A stretch of 64,000 nt of DNA from assembly GCA_032164245.1 (NCBI GenBank), contig JAVMKO010000003.1, forward strand, positions 43,216,890 to 43,280,889, read 5' to 3'. Below are positions 12,306-22,812 of this stretch, in pieces. The notes beneath the pieces are model-generated. The model made no database searches. It worked only from the letters and a program-made list of their open reading frames with translations, and was not told where the DNA came from. The position numbers and the translations under genes were made by a program. Positions within the stretch are counted from its first letter, which is position 1, and each line of letters starts with the position of its first letter. The stretch comes from Sternotherus odoratus (taxonomy: Eukaryota > Chordata > Testudines > Kinosternidae).

Positions 12306-12634
12306 GTTAGTCCTAATCATTTACATCTTCTTGTTACAAATCTTATACAGTGCATGTGAGAAAATACTTTGATGATGAAAATTGTGTTTGCTAATACAGT
12401 ATTAGAACACTGAACATATTTAAATATTCTTGTTAAGATTGGCAACTGTGTGTTTATTAACTGAATAGGGATACTCTTTAGAACATAAAGTACAATGTTT
12501 TTTATATATTTTTCTGTGGTTTTCAAATTAACTAATAAGTTGCCATCCTAAAAGATGGTTTTTTTAGTAGTGGGTTTTTAGATATCTACATTCAGTTATA
12601 TAATGTTGTTTTCTTTCTCTCGCTCTCTCACTAG
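12306..12634 (+). other. ADGRB3 intron D-E (329 bp)
   Basis: The shortest intron in the window, AT-rich, with a non-consensus GTTAGT donor and a CT-rich acceptor tract 'tttctctcgctctctcacta' ending in CTAG. I see no repeat or other feature inside. Confidence 0.85.
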
Positions 12635-12806
12635 GGCATCCCTTTGGAGTTCCTGTGTTGTGTTGCCTCTTTTGGCTCTGACGTGGATGTCTGCAGTTCT
12701 GGCCATGACAGACAAAAGATCAATATTATTTCAGATACTCTTTGCAGTATTTGATTCACTGCAAGGCTTTGTTATTGTCATGGTCCACTGCATTCTCCGA
12801 AGGGAG
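12635..12806 (+). CDS. ADGRB3: ADGRB3 exon E: TM6, extracellular loop 3, TM7
   Basis: A 172-nt exon. G completes Met, then 57 codons follow, ending phase 0 at CILRRE before [26 protein letters not shown] then VLAM is TM6 and carries the LTWM-type TM6 motif of adhesion receptors. TDKRS is the short outer turn. [20 protein letters not shown] then VHCILR is TM7, with the FDSLQGF motif that adhesion GPCRs have in place of NPxxY. The basic RRE begins the cytoplasmic tail. There are no stops or frameshifts, and no missing signature residues that I can see. Confidence 0.97.
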
Positions 12807-13783
12807 GTGAGGAATCATTTCTCGATCACTAAAGTGCTTTTTTTCTCACGTCCTGTTTAATATTATATACAACATTTACTTTCAGATATTATTGCTATAA
12901 AGAAAACAAGGAAATTTTTAGATGAGATTTAAAGACAGGCAAGTAAATAAGGATCTCAAACAGTTCTAGACAGGTGATGAGGCAACAGAAGAGAATAGCC
13001 TCCAAATGTAGAACTCAGTGAACAGGGACAGATAGGAAGTTAAGAGTGAATAAAGGAATGAACAAGATGGAGAGTACATGGATGTGTGATTGAAGGAAGA
13101 TTGTTTATTTTCAGATGTAAAATGCAACACAGTTTATTTCAGTGGAAAAATAGGCCTGCTTAATTACAGGTCACCTTTAAATTGGGCCAAATAGGTCTTG
13201 TTTATTTCTAACTCTTATTCATCTTTGATATTATGATTATACACAATAAGTGAAGACCTAAGACTCCTTTTCCAAAGGAACAGACACTGTGAGTTTTTCA
13301 CATGTAGAAAGACTGATCCAATATAAAATTGCTTTCATTTATACTATTCCATCTTAAACAGAACACTTGAAAATATACAAAATTATTGGAGATACGTGTG
13401 GTTGTTTAATGAACAAGCCTTTCAACTCTATATTGGTTCAAATTTTGATAGGTCACAGTAAGTGTGGTGCTTTTGATTTATCTAGGTTAGGATGTTTATC
13501 CACATCACTAAACCATACCACATGTGTCGCACAATTCACAGTGATTGGCAGTATCTGTTCAAGGGGGCTGCAGGGCTGGAATAACCGGGTGATTCAGATA
13601 ACATTTAAGGTTTATTGGCCATGCTGAGTGATCAGATCCGCACAGTGTCTCTTCTCTCCATCATTCACCGTCCTAAGAACTCAAGTTCACTATATTAATC
13701 ACAAACAGCAGGCAGGGTAGTGACCCAATCTATTTCAGTCTCCCTGTGGTATTCTAATTTGTATGAATAGTGTATCCTACCCA

Positions 13784-13808
13784 GTGTGTGTGTGTGGGGG
13801 GGGGGGGG
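13784..13808. repeat. (GT)6 followed by a 13-G tract
   Basis: A compound microsatellite: six GT units run directly into an uninterrupted run of 13 G. Confidence 0.95.
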
Positions 13809-13924
13809 AATCACCTTGTGAACCCCTAAGTCATTCCATTATTTCACTAGAGACAGGCAGATGTCTGAAAATGGAGGGGAGTATAGGCTATGACTTAAAA
13901 CAAGAGATTCCAGTATTCTAAAAA

Positions 13925-14108
13925 CTGAACTAATATGCCTTGCTCTGTTCCTGACTTGCAGTGTGACCTTGGACAAGTCCCTGTGCTTCGTTTTATCCAT
14001 CTGTAAAAAAAGATAACAATGCCAACAGTAGCCCACAGAGGTGTTGGGAGGCAAAATTATTTAATGTTTGTAAAACAGTTTGAAGTCTTTATATAAAAGA
14101 CACTAGTT
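13925..14108 (+). repeat. MIR/CORE-SINE-like copy 1
   Basis: It contains 'gtgtgaccttggacaagtcc' (13961-13980), then cctgtgcttcgttttatccatctgtaa, and an end resembling 'gtaaaacagtttgaag'. These are the familiar MIR phrases 'tgtgaccttgggcaagtc', 'cctcagtttccccatctgta' and 'gtaaagcgctttgag'. The orientation is sense on the + strand. It is diverged, and the boundaries are approximate. Confidence 0.75.
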
Positions 14109-14739
14109 ATAAAGTGGATTTAAAAAAATATGTTAATGTTATTACTTATCACCCACAAGGCCTACTGTTCCTTCGACATTTTGTATACCTTTCTAATATT
14201 GGGTGGCCAGGTACTTGCAGAATTAGAAGCAACCAGATCTTACATTCTTACAGGGAAATGGTCAAAGATTACAATGATACCTCATTCCTTCGGCCAATAA
14301 AAAGTGATGGCAGTTTTATGTAGAATTATTAGTTAAATCACTTCTTCATCAAGTGCTCGCCCACAGAATCTTCTTTCCCCCACCACCTTTTTATCCTAAC
14401 ACTCATCCAAATTTAAGAGCTGAAGCAAAAATTGAGGAACTAATTAAGTTTTTTTTCCAATTGGGAAAGGGATCAAAGAGATGATATGCTATTGAAGCAA
14501 TTTTCTTTCATAACATTAGTTAATTGTCATGGGATTCAAGGCACTGATGCAGGAAGCCTTCTCATACAACCAAGTACCCACATTTTAAGAATGCCTAACT
14601 TCTACCTGTATAATATGCAAACACATTCTCAGGCAAGAAATTGCAAAAGGACATGCATTTGCATACACAAATGGAGTATGTACATTCATGTATCCATTTA
14701 TCTCACAGAACACATGTTTGTATAATCCACTGATTGGCA

Positions 14740-15130
14740 TGTGTTATGTCCCCCTCTGTGCCCAGTCCATAGAGGATAACAGTTTTCAGCTAAAGAGTTC
14801 TTTAGTTCAAGAAGTGGGAACTCACACCTTTAGCTCTGGAGAGCCTTGATTCCATCAAGGTGATGTATGCTATTTAAGGCGGGACTCATATGTGATTCAA
14901 AGTTGTGTGGGCCACAGAACCTCTGGATGAACTTCCTCTGGGTGAACTTCCTCTGTTCAGAGATAGGATGTAACCACTGCTCAGGGTGTGTTATGTCCCA
15001 CTCTGTACCTATTGCTTGAGGACTTCAAGAACCTGGTTCTTTAGTCACATTATATCTATATGTTATATAGATATAGATAGATTTAGTCACCTCATGCTTG
15101 TAGCTCTGGAGGTTTGTGGTTTAGTCCCTG
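14740..15130. repeat. Diverged tandem duplication of a ~250-bp unit
   Basis: 'tgttatgtccccctctgtg' at about 14740 recurs as 'tgttatgtcccactctgta' at about 14990. In both copies it is followed by 'gttctttagt' and then 'tgtagctctggag' or 'tttagctctggag'. A second local duplication, 'gaacttcctctggg/gtgaacttcctctg', lies at about 14928-14962. It could be an LTR remnant or a two-unit satellite, and I cannot say which. Confidence 0.55.
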
Positions 15131-15689
15131 GTGTCAGCTAATATAGTAGCTATCACATGTGCACATTTTCAAGGAGCAATTAGTCATTGCATTGTTTAGA
15201 ATATATTTTACTTGAAATTGGAATCCATTACTTTGTCATTCAAAGAAGACATTTCTCTCTACACATACACGACACTGAAATCTTACCAATGTATTTGTCG
15301 TTCTTGATGATGAATGCCATACAAATAATGAAGCCATATCATTATATCTTCCATATGATTCATCTACAATACATTTACAATATGCCAGTGTAAGCAAATT
15401 ATTAATTCAGATTGTCAAATAACTTACCACAAATAATATATCATAGAAAAAATCAAACAAAGAAAAGGTCAGACCTGCTTTATTATGCCCTTACTATTAT
15501 GTTCCAAAAACCATGCATTCTTCTTCATGTAAATATATCTAATCTTTTTCTCATTATACTTGATGTATTAGTTTGGACATAAACACTGAAAATGTAAGAA
15601 CATGTGTGTATCTATGCTCTCTTTCCATCCAAAACCCACTGGTCTGTCATGTCAGTATTTTTGTCTGAAAGTGAGCTGCTTAAGAGTCT

Positions 15690-15888
15690 GCCTGGCTGTT
15701 TGCTAGGGCACTAGAGACCTGGCTTCTGTTCCCAATCTGCTGTGTTACTTGAGGAGTGTCACTTCACATCCCTCTGCCTCAGTTCCCAATCTGTACAATT
15801 AGGATAATGATACTTTCCTCCCCTTCATGCTTTGAGGCCTATGGATGAAAAATGCTATACAAGAGCTAAGTATCATTATTTTTAACTT
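15690..15888 (+). repeat. MIR/CORE-SINE-like copy 2
   Basis: It contains 'cctctgcctcagttcccaat' (15771-15790) and 'ctgtacaattaggataatga', then 'tgaaaaatgctatacaagag' before 'ctaagtatcattatt'. This is the order of the MIR/CORE-SINE 3' half ('tctgtaaaatggggataat', 'gaaaagcgctatataag', 'taagtattattatt'). Sense orientation. The left boundary is approximate. Confidence 0.8.
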
Positions 15889-16595
15889 GAAAACAAATGG
15901 GGATATTCCCACCCTATCGTATCACTATTCATTCTGCCTTCTTGCTGTTAAAGTACCTAATGAGACATGGAGGAAGAGTGGTGCGCGTGTATCTATCATA
16001 AAACAGAGAATGATAGAAAAGCCTAGTGCTAATAGTCTTCCTTACCAGAATACCAGAACAGTATGTCTGGCATGCTTGAACACAGCCTCTTCTGAAGCTA
16101 ATTTGAGACATGCTGAACAACTCCAAAGGCTGATGGTGATGGGAGAAACCCATGTGTATTTTCTGCTTTTTCCCTGCTCCTACGGATTGAAATGCATTCA
16201 GATTGAATACATGTTTGGTGTCTAAATTTCAACCCACATTTCTATATTGTAAGAGAAAAAAGCATGATTAGGGAGAGAGGGTAAGTTATAAGAGTCTTGA
16301 ATTGGTTCCTGTTGCTAGGGAAACCACTTCCTTGGTTCCTGCACATTCATCACATCTGTCTCTCTTAGTCTGCCTGGCTCTAAAACAATCTCACAGCTTG
16401 ATGTTAGAAAGAAAAAAATAAACTACAAAACAATTCCGAACGAATGGTGGAGAAAAACAAATGAGTATTTCAGAGACCTACCATTGTTTGTGACATTGTC
16501 TGAGGATTCTGCCCATACTAAGACCATGGAATAGGAAACCAATAGGTGGGTCAGGTTATTGCCTTTGACAAAACCCTTTAAAGTCTGTAAGGGCT

Positions 16596-17554
16596 GGATC
16601 CACAAAAGGAATTAGGATTGCTACACTCAGCATTGCAATGCCTAGCTTTCACAAACCTAGAAAATCAGTGGAATTCACAACGGCTGCGTTAAGCACCTAG
16701 GGTCTCCGTACTATGCACAGGGAGAGATAGGTGCCTGAGAATGGCATCCACAAAAGCTAGCATGCTAGACAGAGAGCCATCACTGCTACCCAATGAGAGA
16801 TACCAATGACAGAGGAGTTCCGTCAGCCCCTGCCCACCTCAGGGAGTTAGGGACCTATGTTCAGGTGGCAGGGGGAAAGCTATCTCTGCTTGCAACCCAC
16901 ATTTGGGAACCCCTCCTCTCTTGGACTCATAACCGTTTCCTATGACAATGCCTTAGGTACCTGCCTAACTTCACATGGGCAGGGGAGGCAATGGCTTCCT
17001 TCAGAATCTTTAGCCAGTGGTTCAAGTGATCTCACCCAGGGGGATGTGGGAGACCCTGGTTCGGTGTTCCCATCTGCCTGAGGAGGGGAATGTATTTGAA
17101 CAGGGATGTCCCACCTCTCAGGTGAATGCTTTAACCACTAAGCTATGGGATATTCCCAGGAGGGCCTCTCTCACTCCATTTTTGATAAATAATTAAATAT
17201 TAATTGGGCCACAGAAACAGTGAGACTGTCTGTGTAGTCCAGTGTAGTTAGGAAGTGGTCGGAAGCCCCTGTTCAAATTCCTTCTTCTCAGGCAGACAGG
17301 GGAATTGAACTGGGCCTTCCCACATCACATTCAAGTCCCTTAACCAATGGCCTTAAGGTTATAAGGGAGGAAGGGGGGACTGCCTCTCCCCCTCTGATGT
17401 TTTGTATGGCGTTAAGCATCCTCTGAGCACACTCACTGGATCAGGACCCACAGACAAGATAAGTAAAGGAACACCTGGTTTGAGGCTTGTGCTCACAGCA
17501 ATCTACATCTGCAAGTGTAGCCATGCCAGCAGCTGAGCAGGGATTTTGTGGATC
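16596..17554. repeat. Composite repeat with tRNA-like modules, framed by 'ggatccacaaaa' ends
   Basis: The left end GGATCCACAAAAGGAATTAG (16596) faces the right end 'ttttgtggatc' (17544-17554), so the block is framed by a short inverted repeat. Inside are three tRNA-like modules. On the + strand at about 17010-17075, 'ttagccagtggttcaag' resembles an A box and 'ggttcggtgttcc' a B box. On the - strand at 17085-17155, 'atagcttagtggttaaagc' (A-box-like) comes before 'gttcaaataca' (B-box-like). A third, on the - strand at about 17296-17370, has 'ttggttaagggac' and 'gttcaattcccc'. I infer a turtle-type composite non-autonomous element; no coding sequence is present. Confidence 0.65.
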
Positions 17555-20017
17555 ACAGTGGTGACTAAATCGAGAATTAGGTGCCTACATCTTTGCAGCT
17601 GTGGTTCTAAGTTCCTCCTCCAAAGCAGAAACTCTATGGCATTCTTAATTAGCAACAATAATACTTCATCATCTCAGCTACTTTTGTCTCCAATATGTCT
17701 CAGAGTAATTAAACAGAGGATGGATGGGTTTGTGAGGACAAAAAAAAAGTATTTTCAGGTGCATGCTTACAAGTTGCAATTTACATCATTTTGATGGACA
17801 CAGTTATCTCACACATTCAGCTGTAACATCCTAACAATATGTTGCTTGCATTTAAGACATTTTAGAATGCATCTATGAGAGCTCAGTTCACCAAAGACTC
17901 TCCAATTTATTGCTGATGGTGTACTTGAGGGAGATTAGTGAGATCTATAGGAGTATAAGGTGTGGGGAGCCTCCTTGGACATGTAAGAGAGAGATTTTGG
18001 GAAGGGGAGATTGTCACTTAATGTGTTTTGAAGCAATAATAGATTTGGGTTCAGTTACCTTGAGATTTGCAATTCAGGATAATCCTCATTTTGTCAACCT
18101 AGTTCACTGATGATTACCCCACAATATGGAACTCTAAAGTCTGACATGGGACATCAGCACTGATAAAGAGGGAAAAGATTTGGATTAAGTTTTGTAACAA
18201 CTGAGAGATGCTAAATCAGATTGGTGTCAGATGCATGCAAGACCACAACAAACATAGTGCCTAAAATCAAAGTCTGATTCATAATCCTGTCATGCACACT
18301 TTTAATTATTCTTTCACACTTGTGGCATTCCAGTGCCTTAAAATCACACGAAACCTTTTACACTTTGCTACATCTTTTCTCTCTGCCCTCTAATAGTCTT
18401 CCTCCATCTGCAGTACTCATTTGGACTTAAATATTGCAGTACTTTAACTCATTTAGGGGTTGAAGTACTTTAAGATAATGCTTTCTAATTATAAAGATGA
18501 GGCAAAGTTTTCCATCTGCTTTTTTTTACCCTGCTGGGAAAGCACGTCCAAGCTCTCAAAGAATTTGTAGCATAAAATAATGGCATTAAGAAGGCGAGGT
18601 CTTAGGCTCAGCTTCAGTTAATTAATTTAGCCTCATTTACTGTTTACAAAATGTCCATGGGTAGTTTATGATTTTCTCTGATTTGATTATTCTAAATCAG
18701 TCACCGAATAATTTCTACCGATACTGAATGGTCCATAGACTGCTCACAAGAAGTTCATTGAGAGTGTTTGATATTCAGCATAGAAATGGTGTTGGTTAGT
18801 TTTGGTGGGACACAGGTCATTTCTGTATCCAGGATGGAAGATGGTAACTCTTAGAATCAGATTTCCAATATGAATACTAACATTTATTAAATGTAAATTC
18901 TCTTTTTGTGAATAGAAACATTCTTCCCAATAAACTGATTTTCTAGAATGTCTGTGGCAAGTGAATACAAAAGACACCTAAGCAAAACTGAAGCAAATTT
19001 GGTTCTTAATTAAAAGAAATATTCTTGTGTGTTTCCAAGGCCACTTATAAACATCTTTTCCCATTGCAAGAATTTTATTGCTGCCTCCATTTTTAATCTC
19101 TGATATGTGCAGCCAAATGTACTCACAGTAGACTTCCAATGAGCAGGAACCTCTTTACCTCTTTGGATGCTACTTTCTATTCATGCATCTCTTTCCTTCA
19201 AAATTGTTCTCTGGTAATACATATATACTTAAACATATGATCCTGGTCAAATCTCTTATAAATTCTATACATCAAACCTTCAGAAGTAGTATCTCTTGAA
19301 ATATAGTCATGTTTTGGACAGAATAATACTCACTAATGAGTGGTGACAATTTAGATCCAATTTCTACAGATGAGATAAATAAAATCCTACACCTTGTTCA
19401 GTACAAAGCAGGCTACTGTCCTACTCATTGTGCTCACACTTAATATGTTTTGTCCATCCTGACATTTGTCCATTGGTGCAAGAGGAGTAAGAAATATTCC
19501 CTTACTACATGAGCCAGTAACACCCTGCAAAATGCATTTTTTTAAAAAGTACAGCCAACCACTGTAATTAGGAAACTACTTCATTTTAATGCAAATAACT
19601 GCAAAGGGTCACCTTTCAAAGCCCTTACATTTTTCAGGCAGACAATACATTTTATTTTGCTCAGGAAATTAAGTACTTTTTATAAACCTACCTTCTGACC
19701 TCCTGCTGCAGTCAAATCGAGTGAGAGGGCAGAGCCAAACACTGCCACGGAAGACAGTTTGGAGTCCCTCATCACTGACTGCTAATTAATTATGTTCCTT
19801 GACCAATTTAATTCTGTGAACTGGGTCTGGCAGATTGGCAGACTTTTGTATCAGCACTAGGGTATAGCAAGAGTGTGAAATGGCAGAGATAAAAAAATGT
19901 GCATTTACTGGCTGTGATGTATCTAGTATCCTAACGTAAAACTAACTTTACAGTTTAATTTTGTCTATAGCTGTATTAAAATGTCAGAAGACTCAGTCCA
20001 TGATATTGTTTTCACAG

Positions 20018-20113
20018 GTTCAAGATGCATTTAGATGTCGATTAAGAAACTGCCAAGATCCAATCAATGCAGATTCTTCAAGCTCTTTTCCTAATGGACA
20101 TGCTCAAATCATG
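20018..20113 (+). CDS. ADGRB3: ADGRB3 exon F: first cytoplasmic-tail exon
   Basis: A 96-nt phase 0-0 exon between TTTTCACAG and GTGAGTG. It reads [20 protein letters not shown] and then [12 protein letters not shown]. It follows TM7 by three residues. [12 protein letters not shown] is the amphipathic, Cys-containing helix-8-like segment, and the two Cys are candidate palmitoylation sites (inference). The exon length is a multiple of three with symmetric phase, so skipping would preserve the frame. Confidence 0.94.
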
Positions 20114-20623
20114 GTGAGTGTTTATTTTATCCTGGACTTCTAATTCAGTGTCCCTAGCCAAACGAAAAAGATGACTATACATTACTGTACATGTCAAGTT
20201 ATGTACATGAAATATTAATACAGTTCTTAAGTTCAAGTCTGACTTCAGCTCCTGAAATTCCTTAGAAAAGTTCAGCTTGTTGGTTCAGTGGTCTGTTGAA
20301 TAGCACAAATATGTGCTGAACCTCTGAATACCAAGGTTCAAAAGCAGCTGAGACTCTGCCTTTGTGGGCAACTGGGATTACAGTGTTGTGTAGATGATGT
20401 TTTCAGTCTCAAGGATGAGTGGTGAAGTGTGAACCGTACTATATATTCTGAACTTCTGTACCCACTAGTGTCTGCTTGCAGAGCCGTGTTGCAGTCTGGG
20501 GGAGTTAAGAGGCTTCCCGCCTCCCCAGCTCCAAAGCAAATGCATCTATTATTTCTATTGAGGAGAAAGTGGTGGGCATTCTACAGGGGAAAGAACTGGC
20601 TAGAATTTAGGTGTCAGTGAAAG

Positions 20624-20737
20624 TTAGGGTTGCCAGTTTTGGTTGGATGTATTCCTGGAGGTTTCATCACATGACATAACCTTTAGAGAGAAATCCTGAA
20701 TGACTCCAGGACAAGCCTGTAGGGTTGGCAACCCTAA
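20624..20737. mobile_element. 114-bp MITE with TTAGGGTTGCCA termini
   Basis: TTAGGGTTGCCA at 20624-20635 is an exact inverted repeat of TGGCAACCCTAA at 20726-20737. An additional internal match, 'attcctggaggt' versus 'gactccaggaca', lets the element fold on itself. TTA/TAA at the tips fits a TWA-type target, as in PIF/Harbinger elements, but this is not proven. Confidence 0.85.
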
Positions 20738-20943
20738 AGTATTAGGATTTGCTAATATTCTTGGGTGCAGTTTAGGAGCCAAATACTTATCCCATTGATT
20801 TCATTGGGAACAGGATCAGGCCCTAGATGATGCAAGGATCTCTTAGCAAATGCCCTTGAAAGAGCTGTGTGAGCAGAGGAAAATCAATACTGAGATGTCA
20901 GGAAAAAGGATAAAATGACCCTTTCTGGAAAAAAAGAGAAAAT

Positions 20944-21249
20944 TTGCTGCTTGTATTCTTCTTCTTCTTCCTTCCTCTTTGCTCCTAGTGGAGCATAAGG
21001 TGCCAACCATTCTTCTCCATTCAACTCGATCTTGGGCTAACCAGTTTTAGCCAGAGATTCCATCGCATGTTCGGCGTTACCGCCCGAATCTCTGGCTGAG
21101 TACCCAGGATTTGGTGAACTTCTGAAGATTTGGCTGACAGTTCTGTAGCGTTCGTTTTTTACATGGTGGGTTGCGAGCCCGACGCAAAACCCTCCTCCTT
21201 TCACATCTTGGGCTTGGGACCAAGCAATGGCGGAGTTGCTGCTTGTATT
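20944..21249 (-). mobile_element. Short LINE-derived retroposon with perfect 14-bp TSD
   Basis: TTGCTGCTTGTATT occurs at 20944-20957 and 21236-21249, exactly flanking a 278-bp insert. Read on the minus strand, the insert starts 'ctccgccattgcttggtccc' and ends in a (GAAGAA)n tail, which shows retroposition by target-primed reverse transcription. Near its 3' end the minus strand translates as RVEWRRMVGTLCSTRSKE, resembling the C-terminus that closes many metazoan LINE reverse-transcriptase ORFs. The upstream part does not look like reverse transcriptase. The copy therefore looks like a 5' segment joined to a 3' tail with the middle deleted, or a SINE that borrowed a LINE tail. The family is not identified. 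Confidence 0.8.
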
Positions 21250-21844
21250 AGATACATGTAAATAAACACTGAGGAAACTATGAAGACGAAATTGAAATGC
21301 ATTAAGGCTCTGTACCAAGTTAAATAGTATTTCTTTCACTGTGATGGAGTGACAATAGTTTCTTAAATGTTAAAGCTTCATTCTTAAACCTGGCAGCATC
21401 TTTACCCCACTCTGAAATGAATAATGGCTATGTTCACGGTTGGGGGCGGAGGGGGCTGCAGAACTTACTCTGGTTGCATTGGAAGTAGAGATATACGGAA
21501 TGCTATATAACAAATACCAAATGTAATAAGAATGTTTCAGAGAAAAGTGAACTAATTTGATTAAGGTTATTAATGGTAATGTGTGTTGCAGGCTATTTTC
21601 TGTACTCCTGTTTATACAATCACTGTGAACAGCCTTTTGGACAATAACCCTTCTATGATATGTACAAGTTATTCTTCCATGTAAATATAAAATTACATAC
21701 TGTATCATCTTATTAAAATTACATACTATATTTCCATCTGTTTTATTTTATTTTTTTGTGGTCAGGCAGCATACTTTGAAAAAGGTATTGTGGTTTGGTT
21801 TTCATTTAATAATGGTTGTCTTGTTTCATTATTTCTTGTTACAG

Positions 21845-21884
21845 ACAGATTTTGAAAAAGATGTGGACATTGCTTGTCGGTCAG
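21845..21884 (+). CDS. ADGRB3: ADGRB3 exon G: short tail exon
   Basis: A 40-nt exon from acceptor TGTTACAG to donor GTAAGG. It reads TDFEKDVDIACRS plus the G of a split Val codon. It is acidic and short, and continues directly from QIM of exon F. Its length is not a multiple of three, so skipping it would shift the frame; it is expected to be constitutive. The split Val is completed by TT at the start of exon H, which confirms the junction. Confidence 0.93.
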
Positions 21885-21952
21885 GTAAGGATACCGGAAC
21901 AGTATGTAGTCAAACTAAACAAAATAAAAATGAAAAATATTTGTACTAATGT

Positions 21953-22115
21953 ACTAGAATCATAGAATATCACAGTTGAAAGGGACCTCAAGTGGTCCAA
22001 GCAGGACCAATCCCCAACTAAATCATCCCAGCCAGGGATTTGTCAAGCCTGACCTTAAAAACCTCTAAGAAAGAAGATTCCACCACCTCCCTAGGTAACC
22101 TATTCTACTACAGGG
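21953..22115 (-). mobile_element. CR1 LINE 3'-end fragment, antisense
   Basis: The block starts 'tagaatcatagaatatcaca' and continues with 'gaaagggacctcaagtgg', 'caggaccaatccccaactaa', 'atcatcccagccagggattt' and 'gtcaagcctgaccttaaaaa', then cctctaagaaagaagattccaccacc. This is the hallmark CR1 3' region of turtles, birds and crocodilians, read in reverse complement. The element is therefore on the minus strand with its 3' end at about 21953, and it is 5' truncated, as is usual. No ORF survives. Confidence 0.92.
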
Positions 22116-22265
22116 TTGCAGAATAATATTTTTTCTATTTTCTTTCATTTTCCCAAGACATGCTGCTATATGTATAAATGTAGTTGGTTATCAAAGAAAA
22201 TTGTGTAAGACTCTTTTAGCAGAATTCAGGTAGTTAAGTGTTCCACAGGAATTTTTATATCTTAC

Positions 22266-22812
22266 AGCTGGGCTACACTATGAGGGGAGAGGGGGTTGAC
22301 CTAAGGGCTGGTCTTCACTCCCGCAGCGCGGGATCGATCTTCTGGTGATCGATTTCTCGCATCTGATGAGGATGTAAGAAATCGATCGCTCGCGTAACTC
22401 CAGCTTGCCGGGGAGCGCAAGCTGGAGTTGACGGGGGGAGCGCGCCGCCAACTGCCGCCGCCGTGGGGACGAGAGGTAAGTCGGCTGCAGATACGCAAAA
22501 TTCAGCTACGTAATTCACGTAGCTGAAGTTGCGTATCTGCAGTCGATCCCCCCCCGTAGTGGAGACAAGCCCTAAGATACGCAACTTCAGCTACAAAGTC
22601 ACAGTACCTTAAGTCAACTTACTTGGTTGTCCACACAGGGGCGAGTCGACCACGGCCGCGCCCCCACCGACTCCGCTTACTCCTCCTGCCAAGGTGAAGT
22701 ACAGGCGTCGATTCGGGGATCTATTTATTGTGTCTAGATGAGACGTGATAAATCAATCCCCGATACATTGAGTGCTACCTGCCAATCTGGTGGGTAGTGT
22801 AGCAGTACCCTT
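22266..22812. mobile_element. TIR element interrupted by a second TIR element (nested pair)
   Basis: The inner element at 22305-22572 (268 bp) has ends 'gggctggtcttcact' and 'agtggagacaagccc', inverted repeats with two or so mismatches. It is flanked by TAA on both sides (22302-22304 and 22573-22575), a typical 3-bp TSD. The outer element begins near 'agctgggctacactatg' (22266) and ends near 'gggtagtgtagcagtaccct' (22812). The inner element holds a palindrome of about 27-bp arms (22485-22542) around 'aattc'. The first 19 bases after the insertion, 'gatacgcaacttcagctac', match one arm, so host and insert are probably related families. Confidence 0.75.

Larger units (their letters stand above)
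12807..20017 (+). other. ADGRB3 intron E-F (7211 bp)
   Basis: The intron carries (GT)6 followed by 13 G at 13784-13808, two MIR-like SINEs (13925-14108, 15690-15888), a diverged tandem duplication (14740-15130) and a large composite tRNA-module repeat (16596-17554). The stretch 17600-20000 is AT-rich and shows no recognisable feature. Open frames of up to 126 aa (for example at 15845) overlap repeats and have no splice support. Confidence 0.75.
20114..21844 (+). other. ADGRB3 intron F-G (1731 bp)
   Basis: The intron holds a 114-bp TIR element (20624-20737) and a retroposon with a 14-bp TSD (20944-21249), both listed. The remainder is unremarkable. Confidence 0.8.

Noticed and set aside
12157..12372. 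71-aa ORF as a small gene
   Set aside because: The coding-like part is ADGRB3 exon D (12207-12305). Its start and end lie in introns.
15845..16225. 126-aa open frame
   Set aside because: It starts inside a MIR-like SINE, has no splice partners or motif, and an antisense frame overlaps it.
17085..17155. Functional tRNA gene on the minus strand
   Set aside because: A and B box-like words are present, but the T-arm does not pair and the acceptor ends do not match. It sits in a repeat with two more such modules.
20624..20635. Interstitial telomeric repeat (TTAGGG)
   Set aside because: A single occurrence forming the tip of an inverted-repeat element, with no tandem TTAGGG array.
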